DNA of 33,370 nucleotides from Propionibacteriaceae bacterium (GCA_030537675.1 JAUNVL010000010.1:14872-48241); one strand, 5' to 3'. Positions 12,841-22,055 are shown, counted from the first letter of the stretch. Translations and numbers: made by a program. Notes: a model not told the origin generated them from the letters alone.

Positions 12841-13800
12841 TCACGGCGCTGGCACCCATCCGGGCCAGTGCGGCAACCGCGCGCCCCACTGATGGACCCG
12901 GTCCACCTGGGTGAGCATCTGCTCCAGCCACTCCACGGGGCTCTGAGCGTCGGCCGCCACCACCGTGCCAAGAGCATCCAGCACATTGTTTTCCAACACT
13001 CCCCAGGCGGTTCGGATCTCCTCTGGGGTGCTGAGTGCGTTGGGGAGTTGCCACGTCTGCATCTGTGGCGGCTCGCCGGTGAGTGCCGCGAGCAATCTGT
13101 TGCGCATTACCCGGGCGCTGTCGAGCCGCTGGGTTCCTGCTTCCAGAAGGGGATGCTGGCGGGGCAGTCTCCCCAACCCGATTTCGAGCGCCTGGATCAG
13201 GACCCACACGTGCGTGAGGGCGATGGTGAAGGCGACGCCCAGGTCCGGGACATCAAAGGGCGCGGGTTCGGATCCGCCGTCCGCAGGGGGCAGGGCAGGG
13301 ACGAGACTCGCTGACGTCGCCGTCGCGATGGAAGCGAGGAACAACCGTTCCTGCCCATCTTCCGAGGACGTGACGGCGGATTCCAGCACTGCCATCCCCT
13401 CGGAGGCCGTGGCGGTGAGCGCGGCGAGAGCTTCGGCGGCCGTGGTGGGCGCGGGGGCTGCGGCCGTGGGACTGGGAACGGGAAAGTCGGTGGAGCCGCC
13501 GATCACCGGGTCGACCGACACCACCCGAGCCAGATGGGCCGAGGACTGTGACTGCAGCGCCGTCAACCATGCGACGTACTGGTCGTCAGCACCCCACGTG
13601 ACAGCGGAGTCCGCCATCGCGTCGATCAGTTCAGCGAATTCCCCCACCCAAACGGCGACCGCTTCCGCGGCAGCCGAACGTGTGGGCACCACCGGCTCCG
13701 GAGCAGAGCCGGGGGTGCCACTGATGATGGGGCTTGGGGTGCATCCCGCCACCACTGCCAACAGGGGGAGCTGAATGATTCTCCGGCGGGTGGATCGCAT
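12841..13800 (-). CDS. Lipoprotein with DUF4439 (ferritin-like) domain
   Basis: This 319-residue protein starts with MRSTRRRIIQLPLL and a lipobox ending VVAGC, so it should be a membrane-anchored lipoprotein. A Pro/Ala/Thr-rich stretch around residues 105-125 divides two helical regions. The C-terminal part (about 190-319, with TWQLPN, TPEEIRTAW and a WGARLPHWPGW end) resembles DUF4439, a ferritin-like four-helix family. The mycobacterial neighbour Rv2844, in the same proS-rimP gap, is of this family. The usual metal-binding Glu/His pattern of ferritins is not obvious. The ATG at 13800 is chosen because the signal peptide begins there; a longer frame would run into the upstream gene. Confidence 0.75.
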   Translation of the reverse strand: MRSTRRRIIQLPLLAVVAGCTPSPIISGTPGSAPEPVVPTRSAAAEAVAVWVGEFAELIDAMADSAVTWGADDQYVAWLTALQSQSSAHLARVVSVDPVIGGSTDFPVPSPTAAAPAPTTAAEALAALTATASEGMAVLESAVTSSEDGQERLFLASIATATSASLVPALPPADGGSEPAPFDVPDLGVAFTIALTHVWVLIQALEIGLGRLPRQHPLLEAGTQRLDSARVMRNRLLAALTGEPPQMQTWQLPNALSTPEEIRTAWGVLENNVLDALGTVVAADAQSPVEWLEQMLTQVDRVHQWGARLPHWPGWVPAP

Positions 13801-13807
13801 GCTGGCA

Positions 13808-13813
13808 ACCCTA
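13808..13813 (-). promoter_or_regulatory. Candidate -10 box for the DUF4439 lipoprotein (TAGGGT)
   Basis: On the minus strand TAGGGT lies seven bases before the ATG at 13800, in the 35-base gap after the phosphatase gene. This would give a leaderless message independent of the phosphatase. No Shine-Dalgarno sequence is visible. Confidence 0.4.
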
Positions 13814-13835
13814 ACCGCCGGGGTGCGCGCGCTGC

Positions 13836-14441
13836 TCAGGACTCGGCGTTCCACCGGATGATGGCCGGATTGTCCTTCTCGTAGCCGAGGATGCTCAGCG
13901 TGCCGGTCTGCAGGGGGAAGTGCTTGGCCAGCGACATGTCCAGGCCGAGCCATTTGATGGACAGGGCCCGCAGCGAGTGGCCGTGGCCGAAGACGAGAGC
14001 GTTCTCCACACCGGATGCCCGGACGCGGTCGACCACGTTCTGCAGGCGTGCCGACGCCTCGTCGATGGTCTCCCCGGGGCCGAAGCCATCACGTTCAAAA
14101 TCTGCGGCGCCGTGCGTCCAGATCCGCCAGCCGGGGACGATGTCACGGATCTGGTCGGAGGTCAGACCCTCTCCGGGTCCGTAGGCCCACTCGACGAGAT
14201 TGTCGTCCACCTCGGCGTCGGGAAAACCGGCGCCGGCGGCGGTGTCGCGTGCACGCCGACGCGGGCTGGTGAGCACCAGTTTGAAGTCGACGTCCCTGAG
14301 CCGCTCTCCGACGCGGCGTGCGTCCTCCTCGCCGTCCGGCAGGAGGGGAAGATCGGTGACGGAGGTGTGTTGGCCGGAGCGGGACCATTCCGTGGCTCCG
14401 TGGCGTACCAGCCACAACTGGGTGGCGACGTTCTCTGTCAT
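13836..14441 (-). CDS. Histidine phosphatase family protein (phosphoglycerate mutase-like)
   Basis: This 201-residue protein belongs to the branch 1 histidine phosphatases. The catalytic motif is LVRHGATEW at residues 9-17, and the second histidine lies in VFGHGHSLRAL. TSPRRRARDTA, with its arginine, and the acid/base region EWAYGPGEGL are also in place. These enzymes remove phosphate from small metabolites or phosphoproteins; the substrate cannot be told here. A longer open frame upstream to 14717 would overlap the rimP start, so the ATG at 14441 with AGGAG upstream on the minus strand is preferred. It lies upstream of the lipoprotein gene and is divergent from rimP. Confidence 0.9.
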   Translation of the reverse strand: MTENVATQLWLVRHGATEWSRSGQHTSVTDLPLLPDGEEDARRVGERLRDVDFKLVLTSPRRRARDTAAGAGFPDAEVDDNLVEWAYGPGEGLTSDQIRDIVPGWRIWTHGAADFERDGFGPGETIDEASARLQNVVDRVRASGVENALVFGHGHSLRALSIKWLGLDMSLAKHFPLQTGTLSILGYEKDNPAIIRWNAES

Positions 14442-14634
14442 GGGACATCTCCTGGATGCTGGTCTGCTGGACACCACACGGCGTCCAGGGGCCCCACCGG
14501 AGGGTCGAGCCCCAGATCTTTCTCTGAACGATCGTAGTTGCGGACGCAGTGCCGTGGGGCCGACGGTGATGAGCTGGGCGTCCCAGGAGGGCTGAGCGCG
14601 CGCCCGGATGTGGAGCGATTCGCCTCGTTGCACG

Positions 14635-14640
14635 TATGAT
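14635..14640 (+). promoter_or_regulatory. Candidate -10 box for the rimP-nusA operon (TATGAT)
   Basis: TATGAT is close to the sigma-A consensus and lies 57 bases before the rimP ATG, in the 256-base divergent gap after the phosphatase start. The -35 region is not clear. The rest of the gap (14442-14634) shows no gene. Confidence 0.5.
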
Positions 14641-14697
14641 TGGGCGTTCGACTGAACCCACAACTTGAATCCCCACAACTGAAACAGGAGTACCCGC

Positions 14698-15213
14698 ATG
14701 CACGAACAACAGCTCACGGAACTCGTTGAGCCGATCCTCGCCCATCACGGTCTGGAACTTGACGAACTCGAAGTCAAACCCATGGGCAAGCGTGCTCTGC
14801 TGCGCATCACCGTTGACGGTGACGGGCCCGAAGGCAGGGGCCCCCTTCTGGATGACATCTCGGCGGCCGCATCGATGGTCTCCGCTGCGCTCGACACCAC
14901 TGATGCCGTGGGCAGCTCACCCTTCACGCTCGAGGTGAGCAGCCGCGGTATCAGCAAGCCGCTGACGTCGCCCAAGCATTTCCGCCGCAACACCGGGCGC
15001 CTCGTCAGCGTGAAGTCCGGAACCACAGAGGTCACCGGCCGCATCCTGTCGGCAACCGACGACGAGGTACTGCTCGACGTCAAGGGACAGCAGATGTCCC
15101 GGAACTTCTCCGACATCACCAAGGCCGTGGTGCAGGTGGAAATGAACCCACCCAAGACGGACAACGACACCACCGACGTCGACGACATCGACGACACGGA
15201 TGAGGAGGCCTGA
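14698..15213 (+). CDS. rimP: Ribosome maturation factor RimP
   Basis: This 171-residue protein is RimP, needed for assembly of the 30S subunit. The conserved core is the segment LEVSSRGISKPLTSPKHFRR at about residues 78-97, a close match to the family EVSSPGxDRPL pattern, followed by the SH3-like domain with VTGRILSATDDEVLLDV. The last 25 residues are a very acidic tail built from Asp-rich codons (GAC repeats near 15166-15204). CAGGAG at 14685-14690 precedes the ATG. nusA begins seven bases after the stop, as in most bacteria. Confidence 0.95.
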   Translation: MHEQQLTELVEPILAHHGLELDELEVKPMGKRALLRITVDGDGPEGRGPLLDDISAAASMVSAALDTTDAVGSSPFTLEVSSRGISKPLTSPKHFRRNTGRLVSVKSGTTEVTGRILSATDDEVLLDVKGQQMSRNFSDITKAVVQVEMNPPKTDNDTTDVDDIDDTDEEA

Positions 15214-15219
15214 GTCGCA

Positions 15220-16209
15220 ATGGATATTGACCTCGCTGCCCTGCGCGCCATGGAGCGCGACAAGGAAATCCCCATGGAATACCTGATCACCACACTGGAG
15301 GACGCCCTCCTCAACGCCTACGACAAGACCGAGCATCCCCTGCGCGGTGTGAAGGTGGAGATTGACCGGAAAACCGGCAAGGTCTCAGTCCTGGCTCCCG
15401 AGTTCGGTGAAGACGACGACGAGGTGATCGGCTACTACGACGACACCCCCTCCGACTTCGGCCGGGTGGCAGCCTCCACGGCTCGACAGGTGATTTTTCA
15501 GCGTCTCCGTGAAGCAGAGGATGACCAGAAGTTCGGTCACTTCGCCGGGTCCGAGGGTGACATCCTCAACGGCATGGTGCAGGCGGATCGTGACTCCAAG
15601 GCCGTGCGCGTGGACATCGGCTCCCTCGAGGCCATCATGCCGCTCGCGGAACAGGCACCGGGGGAGGAGTACGTCCACGGCAAACGACTCAAGGTCTACG
15701 TGGTCAGCGTCCGCCGCGAGATCAAGGGTCCCCAGGTGGTCGTCTCCCGCACGCACCCCAACCTGGTGCGGAAGCTGTTCGCGCTTGAGGTGCCGGAGAT
15801 CGACCAGGGAGTCGTCGAGATCATGGAGGTGGCCCGCGAGGCGGGGCACCGCACCAAGATTGCCGTGCGGAGCAACGTCGCCAGCGTCTCGGCGAAGGGT
15901 GCCTGCATCGGTCCCATGGGGCAGCGTGTGCGGGCAATCACCAACGAACTCGGCACGGAGAAAATCGACATCGTCGACTGGTCCGAGGACCCCACCAAGT
16001 TCGTCGCAGCGGCCCTGTCACCGGCCAAGGTGATTTCCGTGACGGTCGTTGACCAGGCCACTCGTGCCTGCCAGGCGATCGTCCCGGACTACCAACTGTC
16101 GCTGGCCATCGGTCGTGAGGGCCAGAATGCCCGTCTCGCCGCCCGCCTGACCGGGTGGCGCATCGACATCCAGCCCGACACGCCCACCGAGCGATCCACC
16201 CCAGCCTGA
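15220..16209 (+). CDS. nusA: Transcription termination/antitermination factor NusA
   Basis: This 329-residue protein is NusA in the short actinobacterial form, without the C-terminal acidic repeats of E. coli. The N-terminal RNA polymerase-binding domain spans about residues 1-110. An S1 domain (about 112-180, [20 protein letters not shown]) follows, then two KH domains: [10 protein letters not shown]...[15 protein letters not shown] with [14 protein letters not shown], and [21 protein letters not shown]. It binds RNA polymerase and nascent RNA and tunes pausing and intrinsic termination. GAGGAGG at the end of rimP serves as the ribosome binding site. A strong terminator hairpin follows after 23 bases. 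Confidence 0.96.
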   Translation: MDIDLAALRAMERDKEIPMEYLITTLEDALLNAYDKTEHPLRGVKVEIDRKTGKVSVLAPEFGEDDDEVIGYYDDTPSDFGRVAASTARQVIFQRLREAEDDQKFGHFAGSEGDILNGMVQADRDSKAVRVDIGSLEAIMPLAEQAPGEEYVHGKRLKVYVVSVRREIKGPQVVVSRTHPNLVRKLFALEVPEIDQGVVEIMEVAREAGHRTKIAVRSNVASVSAKGACIGPMGQRVRAITNELGTEKIDIVDWSEDPTKFVAAALSPAKVISVTVVDQATRACQAIVPDYQLSLAIGREGQNARLAARLTGWRIDIQPDTPTERSTPA

Positions 16210-16232
16210 CACACTCGCTGGTGTGCTCAAGA

Positions 16233-16264
16233 GGGTCTGCGACCACCCGGTCGCAGGCCCTTTT
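16233..16264 (+). terminator. Strong intrinsic terminator between nusA and ylxR
   Basis: A 12-bp stem (GGGTCTGCGACC with GGTCGCAGGCCC, one G-U pair) closes a 4-base loop ACCC and is followed by TTTT. It lies 23 bases after the nusA stop inside what is usually one nusA-ylxR-infB operon. Termination is well supported by structure; how much readthrough occurs is unknown. Confidence 0.85.
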
Positions 16265-16307
16265 CTGACGGCCTGCATCACCGGGCGGACACTGACGGGA
16301 GCCCGGC

Positions 16308-16313
16308 TAGTCT
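16308..16313 (+). promoter_or_regulatory. Candidate -10 box for leaderless ylxR (TAGTCT)
   Basis: TAGTCT ends six bases before the ylxR ATG, giving a transcript that would begin at the start codon. It follows the nusA terminator, so it could restart transcription for ylxR-infB. There is no Shine-Dalgarno sequence before ylxR. Confidence 0.45.
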
Positions 16314-16319
16314 GGATTC

Positions 16320-16577
16320 ATGTCACCTGTGCGCACATGCCTCGGCTGCCGTCAACGCGAACCGCAGAACGCCCTGGTTCGCCTGGTGCGTGTCGGCGAC
16401 CACGTCGTCGACGGCACCGCTCCCCGTCTCCCGGGACGTGGAGGGTATCTGCACCGGGACGGCGCCTGTTGGAAACTGGCCGAGCAGAGGCGTGCGATCC
16501 AGCGTTTTTTTGGCCCCGGCGCATCTCTAATGCCCGGTGTGGCCGCTGATTGGGAGCAAGTGCCCCACGGACGGTAA
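16320..16577 (+). CDS. ylxR: YlxR family RNA-binding protein
   Basis: This 85-residue basic protein belongs to the YlxR (DUF448) family found between nusA and infB in many bacteria. The conserved N-terminus RTCLGCRQREPQ is followed by LVRLVR and the GRGGYLHRDGACW segment. Structures of the family show an RNA-binding surface; studied members have been linked to RNase P activity or to transcription control, so the exact role is unsettled. The start has no ribosome binding site but a TANNNT box six bases upstream. The gene is 185 bases from infB. Confidence 0.92.
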   Translation: MSPVRTCLGCRQREPQNALVRLVRVGDHVVDGTAPRLPGRGGYLHRDGACWKLAEQRRAIQRFFGPGASLMPGVAADWEQVPHGR

Positions 16578-16762
16578 GGTGGACGACGGTCCAGCGCTCA
16601 CCCGCGCTCGGCACCATCATCGCAACGCTGGGGACATCTCCCCGGCGCAGACCAGAAAGTGGGCTAACGCTCATGACCACTCGATGAGTAATTACCGATG
16701 AGCAACACAACCAACCCATAGGTCCGGACACTTGAGGTCTGGCCCTGTTAACAAGGAGAGTA
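16578..16762 (+). other. infB leader region
   Basis: This 185-base gap has no gene. It holds an 8-base palindrome GTAATTAC (16688-16695) flanked by two CGATGAG copies (16682-16688 and 16696-16702), and CTCAT that can pair with the first ATGAG. A 6-bp stem (CCGGAC/GTCTGG) lies near 16725-16745, just before the AAGGAG at 16753-16758 that serves the infB GTG. Confidence 0.45.
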
Positions 16763-19664
16763 GTGGCCAAGCCTCGCGTCCACGAGATCGCAAAAGAAGT
16801 TGGAATCACCAGCAAGGAGCTTCTGACGAAGCTCAACGAAATGGGCGAATACGTCCGCGGACCATCCTCGACGCTGGAATCACCAGTGGTACGGAAAATC
16901 CGCGAGTCCATGGCCGGACAGCCGAAGGCTGACGCCAAGCCGGAATCAGCGCGTCCTTCGCCGGCATCCACCGCCGCGACCACCACCGCCGCGGCCCCCA
17001 AGCCCAGCCCCGCGCAGCCTGCGGCCGCAGCCAAGTCCGACAAGCCCGGACCGTCAACCCCCGGGCCGGCAACGCCTGGCGCCGGCTGCATCAGCCAAGC
17101 CTGCTCCCGCAGCACCGTCGGCTCCTGCTTCCAAGCCTGGTGTGACCCCTGCACCGCGTCCGGCTGCACCCAAGCCCCCGGTTCGTCCGGCTGCCCCCCA
17201 GGCACGCCCGAACACCCCGGCGGCGGACAAGCCGTCCGGCAGCCCCCGGGCAGAGGGTGGCGGCTCGCCGACTGCCCCTCGTCCCGGTGCAGCACGCCCC
17301 GGTGGCCCGACCCCCGGCCCGGCACGTCGTCCCAGCGGACCTCGTCCCGGCAACAACCCGTTTGCCCCGGCGCAGGGGATGGGAACGCAGCAGCGTCGCC
17401 CGGCCCGCCCCGAGGGTGGACAGGCCGCACCCGGCGCACCGCGCCGTGATGGCGCACCCGGCGAGCGCATGCCGCGCCCCGGTGGCACCGGTGCATCCGG
17501 CATGCCTCGCCCCAACCCGGCGATGATGCCCAAGCAGCAGTCAGCCCAGATTGGTGCAGCCCCCACCCGTGGTGGCCGCCCAGGAGGCCCCGGTGGTCCT
17601 GGCGGCGGTCGCGGCCGCCCCGGTGGCCCGGGCGGTGCAGGCGGCGGTCGTCCCGGTGGAGCACCCGGCGGTGTCGGTGGACCACCCATGGGTGGTTTCG
17701 CAGGCCGTCCCGGCGGCGGTGGCCGTGGCCGCCCCGGCGGTACGCAGGGTGCCTTCGGGCGCGGCGGTGCTGGTGGCAGGCGCGGTCGCAAGTCGAAGAA
17801 GCAGCGCAGGCAAGAATTTGACCAGATGGAGGCGCCAGCCATTGGTGGCGTGCGTCTCCGCAAGGGCGGCGGCCAGACCGTTCGTCTTCGTCGCGGCGCT
17901 TCGCTGAGCGACCTGGCCGAGAAGATTGGCGTTGACGCAGCGTCGCTCGTGCAGGTGTTGTTCCACCTGGGCGAGATGGTGACTGCGACGCAGTCCGTGT
18001 CCGACGACACCCTTGAGGTGTTGGGTGCCGAACTCGAGTACAACATCGAGGTCGTGTCCCCCGAGGACGAGGACCGCGAGCTCCTCGAGAGCTTCGACCT
18101 GGAGTTCGGCGAGGACATCGGTGACGATGACGACCTCGTCGCACGTCCGCCGGTCGTCACGGTCATGGGTCACGTCGACCATGGCAAGACGCGACTGCTG
18201 GACACGTTGCGCAAGAGCAACGTGGCGGGTGCGGAGGCTGGCGGAATCACGCAGGCCATCGGTGCCTACCAGGTCCAGACGACCATCGAGGGCAACAGCC
18301 GCGCCATCACCTTCATCGACACCCCGGGCCACGAGGCGTTCACCGCCATGCGTGCCCGTGGTGCGAAGTCCACCGACATCGCTGTGCTCGTCGTGGCAGC
18401 CGATGACGGCGTGATGCCGCAGACGATCGAGGCCTTGAACCACGCGAAGGCTGCGGGCGTGCCCGTCGTCGTCGCCGTCAACAAGATGGACAAGGAAGCT
18501 GCAGACCCCGTGCGGGTTCGCGGCGAGCTCTCCGAGTTCGGTCTCATCCCGGAGGAGTACGGCGGCGACACCCAGTTCGTCGACGTCTCCGCGTTGACGG
18601 GCCAGGGTCTCGATGAGCTGCTGGAGGCTGTCGTCCTGACCGCCGACGCAGCGCTTGACCTGCGCGCCAACCCGGACATGCCTGCTCAGGGTGTTGCCAT
18701 CGAGGCGCACCTCGACAAGGGCCGTGGCCCCGTGGCGACGGTGCTCATCCACCGTGGCACGCTGCGCATCGGCGAATCGATCGTGGCGGGCTCCGCCTAT
18801 GGCCGCGTCCGTGCCCTCATCAATGACAAGGGCGAGAACCTCGAAGAGGCTCCGCCGTCGATGCCGGTGCAGGTCCTTGGCCTCACCGCCGTTCCCGGTG
18901 CGGGTGACAACGTGCTGGTCGTCGACGACGACCGCATGGCTCGCCAGATCGCGGACAAGCGCGAAGCACGCATGCGTGCCGCAGCGCAGGCGTCCGGCTC
19001 GCGTCGCAAGACGCTCGACCAGCTGTTCGAGCAGCTCGAGAGGGGCGAGACGCAGGAACTGCTGCTCATCCTCAAGGGCGACGGCGCTGGCTCGGTGGAG
19101 GCACTCGAGGATGCACTGTCCAAGATCGATGTGGGCGAGGAAGTCTCTCTCCGCGTCATCGACCGCGGTGTGGGTGCCATCACGGAGACCAACGTCTCCC
19201 TGGCAGCCGCTTCCAAGGCAGTCATCATCGGCTTCAACGTGCGCCCCACGGTGCACGCACAGAAGATGGCCGACAGCGAGAACGTCGACATGCGGTACTA
19301 CTCCGTCATCTACTCCGCCATCGACGAGATCGAAGCAGCGCTCAAGGGCATGCTCAAGCCGATCTACGCCGAGGAGGTCCGGGGCCGCCTCGAAGTGCGC
19401 GAGATCTTCCGCAGCTCGAAGTTCGGCAACATCGCCGGTTGCATGGTGCTGAGCGGCACCATTCGCCGCAACCAGAAGGGCCGTCTCCTGCGCGATGGAA
19501 TCGTCGTCGCAGAGACCTCGATCGCATCGCTTCGACGTGAGAAGGATGACGCCACGGAGGTCCGCGAGGGCTTCGAGTGCGGCATGACCCTGTCCAACTT
19601 CAACGACATCCGCATCGGCGATGTCGTGGAGACCTACGAAATGGTGGAGCGCGAGCGGTCCTGA
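16763..19664 (+). CDS. infB: Translation initiation factor IF-2 (frame interrupted in the linker)
   Basis: This gene encodes IF-2, the GTPase that brings fMet-tRNA to the 30S subunit. The GTG at 16763 has AAGGAG upstream and opens a clear IF2N domain (residues 1-50, [20 protein letters not shown]). The frame then fails in the Pro/Ala linker: sense continues in the +1 frame from about 17061-17088. Dropping one base gives 966 residues. Then come a Gly/Arg-rich stretch, a second IF2N domain ([19 protein letters not shown]), the G domain (GHVDHGKT near 469, [14 protein letters not shown]) and the C-terminal domains. The 3' frame alone is open from GTG 17142. Sequencing error, a real frameshift or internal starts could each explain it; IF-2 is essential, so some full product is expected. 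Confidence 0.93.
17058..17090 (+). other. Probable frame break in infB
   Basis: Before this interval the frame starting at 16763 reads as IF-2 linker ([15 protein letters not shown]); after it that frame turns Cys-rich ([10 protein letters not shown]), while the +1 frame reads [18 protein letters not shown]. One extra base (for example T at 17087, or one C of the CCCCC at 17058-17062) or two missing bases would restore one frame. The exact base cannot be fixed because both frames are Pro/Ala-rich here. Confidence 0.85.
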
Positions 19665-19707
19665 CCGCACGCGACTGGTCCGCCGACTTCGGCCTACAGG
19701 AGGAATC

Positions 19708-20145
19708 ATGGCAAACCCCCGCAACGCCAAGTTGGCGGACCAGATCAAGGTGATCCTGGCGACGACGATCGAACGTCGTGTCAAGGATCCCCGGCTCGGG
19801 TTCGTGACCCTCACGGAAGTCCGCCTCACCGGCGACAACCGTGAGGCCACGGCCTTCTACACCGTCCTGGGTAGCGACGAGGACCGGGTGGCCACCGCTG
19901 CCGCGCTGGAGTCTGCCAAGGGCATGCTTCGCTCGACGGTGGGGGCGGGACTCGGCATGAAGTTCACCCCGTCCATCGCCTTTGTCCTCGACGCCACCCC
20001 CGAGGTGGCCAAGAGCATGGAGGAACTGCTGGCACGCGTCCAGAACCTGGATGCAGAGGCTGCGTCACGTTCCACCGGCAAGACCTTTGCTGGCGATGCC
20101 GACCCGTACAAGAAGCCGCGAGAAGAGAGCGACGACGACGAGTGA
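19708..20145 (+). CDS. rbfA: 30S ribosome-binding factor RbfA
   Basis: This 145-residue protein is RbfA, a KH-fold factor for 16S rRNA 5'-end maturation and cold adaptation. Conserved parts are RNAKLADQIKVILATTIERR at the start, KDPRLGFVTLTEVRLTGDNREATAFYT as the KH core, and the kinked segment RSTVGAGLGMKFTPSIAFVLD. The acidic C-terminal tail ends in DDDE. The ATG at 19708 has a near-perfect ACAGGAGGAA. Its TGA overlaps the truB GTG (GTGA), so translation is coupled. The DHH phosphoesterase often found between rbfA and truB in actinobacteria is not present. Confidence 0.95.
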   Translation: MANPRNAKLADQIKVILATTIERRVKDPRLGFVTLTEVRLTGDNREATAFYTVLGSDEDRVATAAALESAKGMLRSTVGAGLGMKFTPSIAFVLDATPEVAKSMEELLARVQNLDAEAASRSTGKTFAGDADPYKKPREESDDDE

Positions 20146-21044
20146 CGCCCTCTCCTGGGACCGTCGGCTCGGGCATCGTCGTGGTGGACAAGCCGGGTGG
20201 ACTCACCTCGCACCAGGTGGTCGGCAAACTGCGCCGTCTGCTGGGCACGCGCAAGGTGGGCCACGCGGGCACTCTTGACCCCATGGCCACCGGGGTGCTG
20301 ATCCTCGGCGTGAATCGCGCGACGCGTCTGCTCGGGCACCTCGCCCTGCATGACAAGTCCTACCTGGCCACCATTCGGCTGGGGGAGCGGTCCACCACGG
20401 ACGACGCGGAGGGCACCGTCGAGGCGGTTGCTGATGCGTCACACCTCAAGCTGGCCACCATCGACGAGGCATGCGCTCCGCTCAGGGGACGCATCAGCCA
20501 GGTCCCCAGCAGCGTCTCTGCCATCAAGGTCAATGGCCAGCGCGCCTACAAGCTGGTCCGTGAGGGCGAGACGGTGGAGCTGAAGTCTCGGGAGGTGGAG
20601 GTGTCGCAACTGGACATCCTCGACGTGCGACCCGGTGAGGGTGTGTGCGACGTGGACGTCGAGGTCACGTGCTCCAGTGGCACCTACATCCGCGCCATCG
20701 CCCGCGATCTCGGGGACTCCCTGGGTGTCGGCGGACACCTGAGCGCCCTTCGTCGCACCCGCATCGGTGGCTACGACCTGACGCGATCCGTCGTCCTCGG
20801 GGACGAGGCGCCACCCCTCATGCCCATGGCAGACGCGGCCCGTCTGAGCTTCCCGTGTCTGGAGGTCGATGCTGAGCAGGCTGCGAACATCCTGATCGGT
20901 CGCCGCCTCGATGTGCCGGTCCCCGCCGATGTGACGGGCATGATCTCGCCCGATGGCGAGCTGATGGCTCTGTATCGTCCCGACGACGGAGGCTCCAGAC
21001 CCGTGGCGGTGCTGGTGGCCCCGGAACCCCGGGAGAGTGCATGA
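20142..21044 (+). CDS. truB: tRNA pseudouridine(55) synthase TruB
   Basis: This 300-residue enzyme converts U55 of the tRNA T-loop to pseudouridine. The catalytic aspartate is Asp46 in GHAGTLDPMATGVL. Other landmarks are DKPGGLTSHQVV, KSYLATIRLGERSTTDDAEG, QVPSSVSAIKVNGQRAYKL with its conserved tyrosine, and CSSGTYIRAIARDLG. The C-terminal part carries the actinobacterial TruB/PUA-like end. The start is GTG overlapping the rbfA stop by four bases. The stop overlaps the ribF ATG in the same way, so rbfA-truB-ribF form a chain of coupled genes. Confidence 0.96.
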   Translation: MTPSPGTVGSGIVVVDKPGGLTSHQVVGKLRRLLGTRKVGHAGTLDPMATGVLILGVNRATRLLGHLALHDKSYLATIRLGERSTTDDAEGTVEAVADASHLKLATIDEACAPLRGRISQVPSSVSAIKVNGQRAYKLVREGETVELKSREVEVSQLDILDVRPGEGVCDVDVEVTCSSGTYIRAIARDLGDSLGVGGHLSALRRTRIGGYDLTRSVVLGDEAPPLMPMADAARLSFPCLEVDAEQAANILIGRRLDVPVPADVTGMISPDGELMALYRPDDGGSRPVAVLVAPEPRESA

Positions 21045-21925
21045 GCACCGTCATCGCCATAGGGAACTTCGACGGCGTCCACCTCGGCCACCAGCGTGTG
21101 CTGAAGGAGGCCGCTGAGCACCACGATGCACCGCTGGTGGTCATCACCTTCTGGCCACACCCCATGTCCGTGCTCCGTCCGGACAAGGCCCCCAAACTGC
21201 TGGATGATCTCAAGACCCGCATCGAACTGCTCAGGGGCGCCGGTGCGCGTGAGGTGAGGGTCGTCCACTTCACCGAAGCCGTTGCACAGCTCAGTCCCCA
21301 GGACTTCGTCGAACGATTCGTCCTGCCGCTCGATCCCCGACTCGTGGTGGTGGGGGAGAACTTCCGCTTCGGTCACCGTGCCGCCGGAGACGTCGCCGAG
21401 TTGGCCCGACTGGGGCAGGGACACTTCGACGTCATTCCGTTGGCGCTGGAGTCAATCAACGACGTGGTCACCTGCTCCACCCTGATCCGGGCGTCGCTGA
21501 CCGCGGGGGACGTGGCCGAAGCCGCACAGCACCTCGGCCGTCCCTTTCTCGTCCGGGGCGTCGTGGTCATGGGCGACCAGCGTGGCCGCGAACTGGGGTA
21601 TCCGACGGCGAACCTGCCCGTGCCCGACGACATGGCCGTGCCCGCCGACGGTGTCTACGCCGGCTGGTTGACCGCCACGGACGGCATCCGGTTGCCGGCT
21701 GCCATCTCCGTGGGATCCAACCCCACCTTCGACGGCGTCGATCGTCGCGTCGAGAGCTATGTGCTGGATCGCACTGACCTGGAACTGTACGGCGAGGAAA
21801 TCGTGGTCGAGTTCATCGACCGTCTCCGCGGTCAGGTGCGCTTCGAGGGCGTGGAGTCGCTCATCACACAGATGCACGCGGACGTCCGCCTCTGTCGCGT
21901 CGCCCTGGACCTCGAGCAACCCTGA
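21041..21925 (+). CDS. ribF: Bifunctional riboflavin kinase/FAD synthetase
   Basis: This 294-residue enzyme phosphorylates riboflavin to FMN and adenylates it to FAD. The N-terminal nucleotidyltransferase domain has IGNFDGVHLGHQ at residues 7-18, then VITFWPHP, VVGENFRFGHRAAGD and the CSTLIRASL segment, where a Cys stands in place of the first Ser of the common SSTxIR pattern. The flavokinase domain begins near 168 and shows GDQRGRELGYPTANL and ISVGSNPTFDG, with the Glu of ESYVLD as catalytic base by family analogy. The ATG overlaps the truB stop. In related genomes rpsO follows; here a large secreted-protein gene intervenes. Confidence 0.96.
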   Translation: MSTVIAIGNFDGVHLGHQRVLKEAAEHHDAPLVVITFWPHPMSVLRPDKAPKLLDDLKTRIELLRGAGAREVRVVHFTEAVAQLSPQDFVERFVLPLDPRLVVVGENFRFGHRAAGDVAELARLGQGHFDVIPLALESINDVVTCSTLIRASLTAGDVAEAAQHLGRPFLVRGVVVMGDQRGRELGYPTANLPVPDDMAVPADGVYAGWLTATDGIRLPAAISVGSNPTFDGVDRRVESYVLDRTDLELYGEEIVVEFIDRLRGQVRFEGVESLITQMHADVRLCRVALDLEQP

Positions 21926-22055
21926 CGCGAGCGGGTTTCGCATCGAATGTTCCAACTCCCGGTAACTGGTCGCCATTGCTACTTGAATGAGTCCCTCTCC
22001 GCCTGATCTGGTGGGGGTGCTGGTCACTGTCCAGCCCAGCCTGAAGGGGACAACG

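Noticed and set aside
17541-19850. A 769-codon open frame on the minus strand opposite infB
   Set aside because: It is a mirror of the high-GC coding pattern of infB; the product is a His/Asp/Val-rich string without any recognisable domain, and the plus strand encodes clear IF-2 domains.
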